Shown piece by piece: positions 5,469-5,651 of a DNA stretch of 5,651 nt. Below the pieces are notes generated by a model that saw only the letters and a list, made by a program, of their open reading frames with translations, did no database searches and was not told where the DNA came from. Position numbers and translations under genes: made by a program. Position 1 is the stretch's first letter, and the number at the start of each line of letters is the position of its first letter. Source of the DNA: Rubrivivax sp. Its GTDB lineage: Bacteria > Pseudomonadota > Gammaproteobacteria > Burkholderiales > Burkholderiaceae_C. The stretch covers positions 1 through 5,651 of the forward strand of contig JADZCL010000219.1 of assembly GCA_020851615.1 (NCBI GenBank), given 5' to 3'.

Positions 5469-5651
5469 GGGCGAGGACGGCACGCTGCCGGCGGATGCCG
5501 TCGAGGTGGCGGTGGTGAGCGGTGCCTTCGGCATCCAGGGTGGTCTCAGGCTCAAGCCGTTCTCGCCGCAGCCACAGGCCCTGCTGAGCAGCCCGCGCTG
5601 GTGGCTGCGGCCTGGCGCAGGCAAGGCTGCCGGCCCGGTGACCCTGGCGCC
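5461..5651 (+). CDS. rimM: Ribosome maturation factor RimM (N-terminal part, 3' truncated)
   Basis: The frame (the same as rpsP) is open from 5362 to the end of the window. The protein becomes recognisable from about 5488: LPADAVEVAVVSGAFGIQGG, then LRLKPFSPQPQALLSSPRWW. This matches the RimM N-terminal beta-barrel domain (the family G-x-x-GIxG-x-x-x-V pattern followed by a P-x-x-L segment and W-x-L). Known role: RimM binds the 30S subunit near uS19 and helps mature the 3' domain of 16S rRNA. The start is uncertain. Candidates are TTG 5461 or TTG 5467 (giving a short leader like known family members, but with no clear Shine-Dalgarno), GTG 5428, or ATG 5386 (AGGG nine bases upstream, but adding about 25 unusual residues and putting two hairpins inside the gene). 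I chose 5461 because the extension does not look like RimM. The C-terminal PRC-barrel domain lies outside the window. Confidence 0.8.
   Translation, partial: MSLGEDGTLPADAVEVAVVSGAFGIQGGLRLKPFSPQPQALLSSPRWWLRPGAGKAAGPVTLA

Noticed and set aside
5286..5624. Minus-strand frame opposite the rpsP-rimM junction
   Set aside because: Spans the rpsP end, the hairpins and rimM; composition is that of a shadow and rimM motifs lie on the other strand.

Overview
The window is a compact, very GC-rich stretch of chromosome. Seven genes are seen on the plus strand and one on the minus strand, and both outermost genes (hda and rimM) are cut by the window edges. Gene families, the hda–HAD phosphatase–pcnB order, the DUF47–Pit pair, a TM2-domain protein beside rpsP, and the codon usage all suggest a betaproteobacterium of the order Burkholderiales (Rubrivivax/Leptothrix/Ideonella-like). 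That placement is an inference from protein character, not a database match. No insertion sequence, prophage, CRISPR array, tRNA or rRNA is visible. I see no wholly new multi-gene system; the less ordinary material is in the non-coding leaders and junctions.

Region 1 (1-2602): the end of hda (regulator of DnaA activity), a subclass IB HAD phosphatase and pcnB (poly(A) polymerase I). The three are stitched together by stop/start overlaps (GTGA at 300-303, ATGA at 965-968), so they read as one translationally coupled operon. The expected folK partner does not follow pcnB here.

Region 2 (2603-4443): a 133-base gap with a likely promoter and a GC-rich foldable leader, then a DUF47/PhoU-like protein and a Pit-type phosphate transporter. 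This is a classical two-gene low-affinity phosphate uptake module.

Region 3 (4444-4878, minus strand): a small four-helix TM2-domain membrane protein. Its stop codon directly abuts the stop codon of pit, sharing the palindrome TGATCA with no spacer and no terminator.

Region 4 (4879-5651): a promoter with a perfect TATAAT and a GC-rich discriminator, a roughly 170-base leader that begins with a strong inverted repeat at the predicted transcription start, rpsP (ribosomal protein bS16), then rimM (16S rRNA processing factor, truncated). Between rpsP and the conserved part of rimM lie three consecutive perfect hairpins. The last has the form of an intrinsic terminator and overlaps the likely TTG start region of rimM. 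This arrangement could let rpsP be expressed far above rimM, as is known for this operon in E. coli by other means. It is the most interesting feature of the window.
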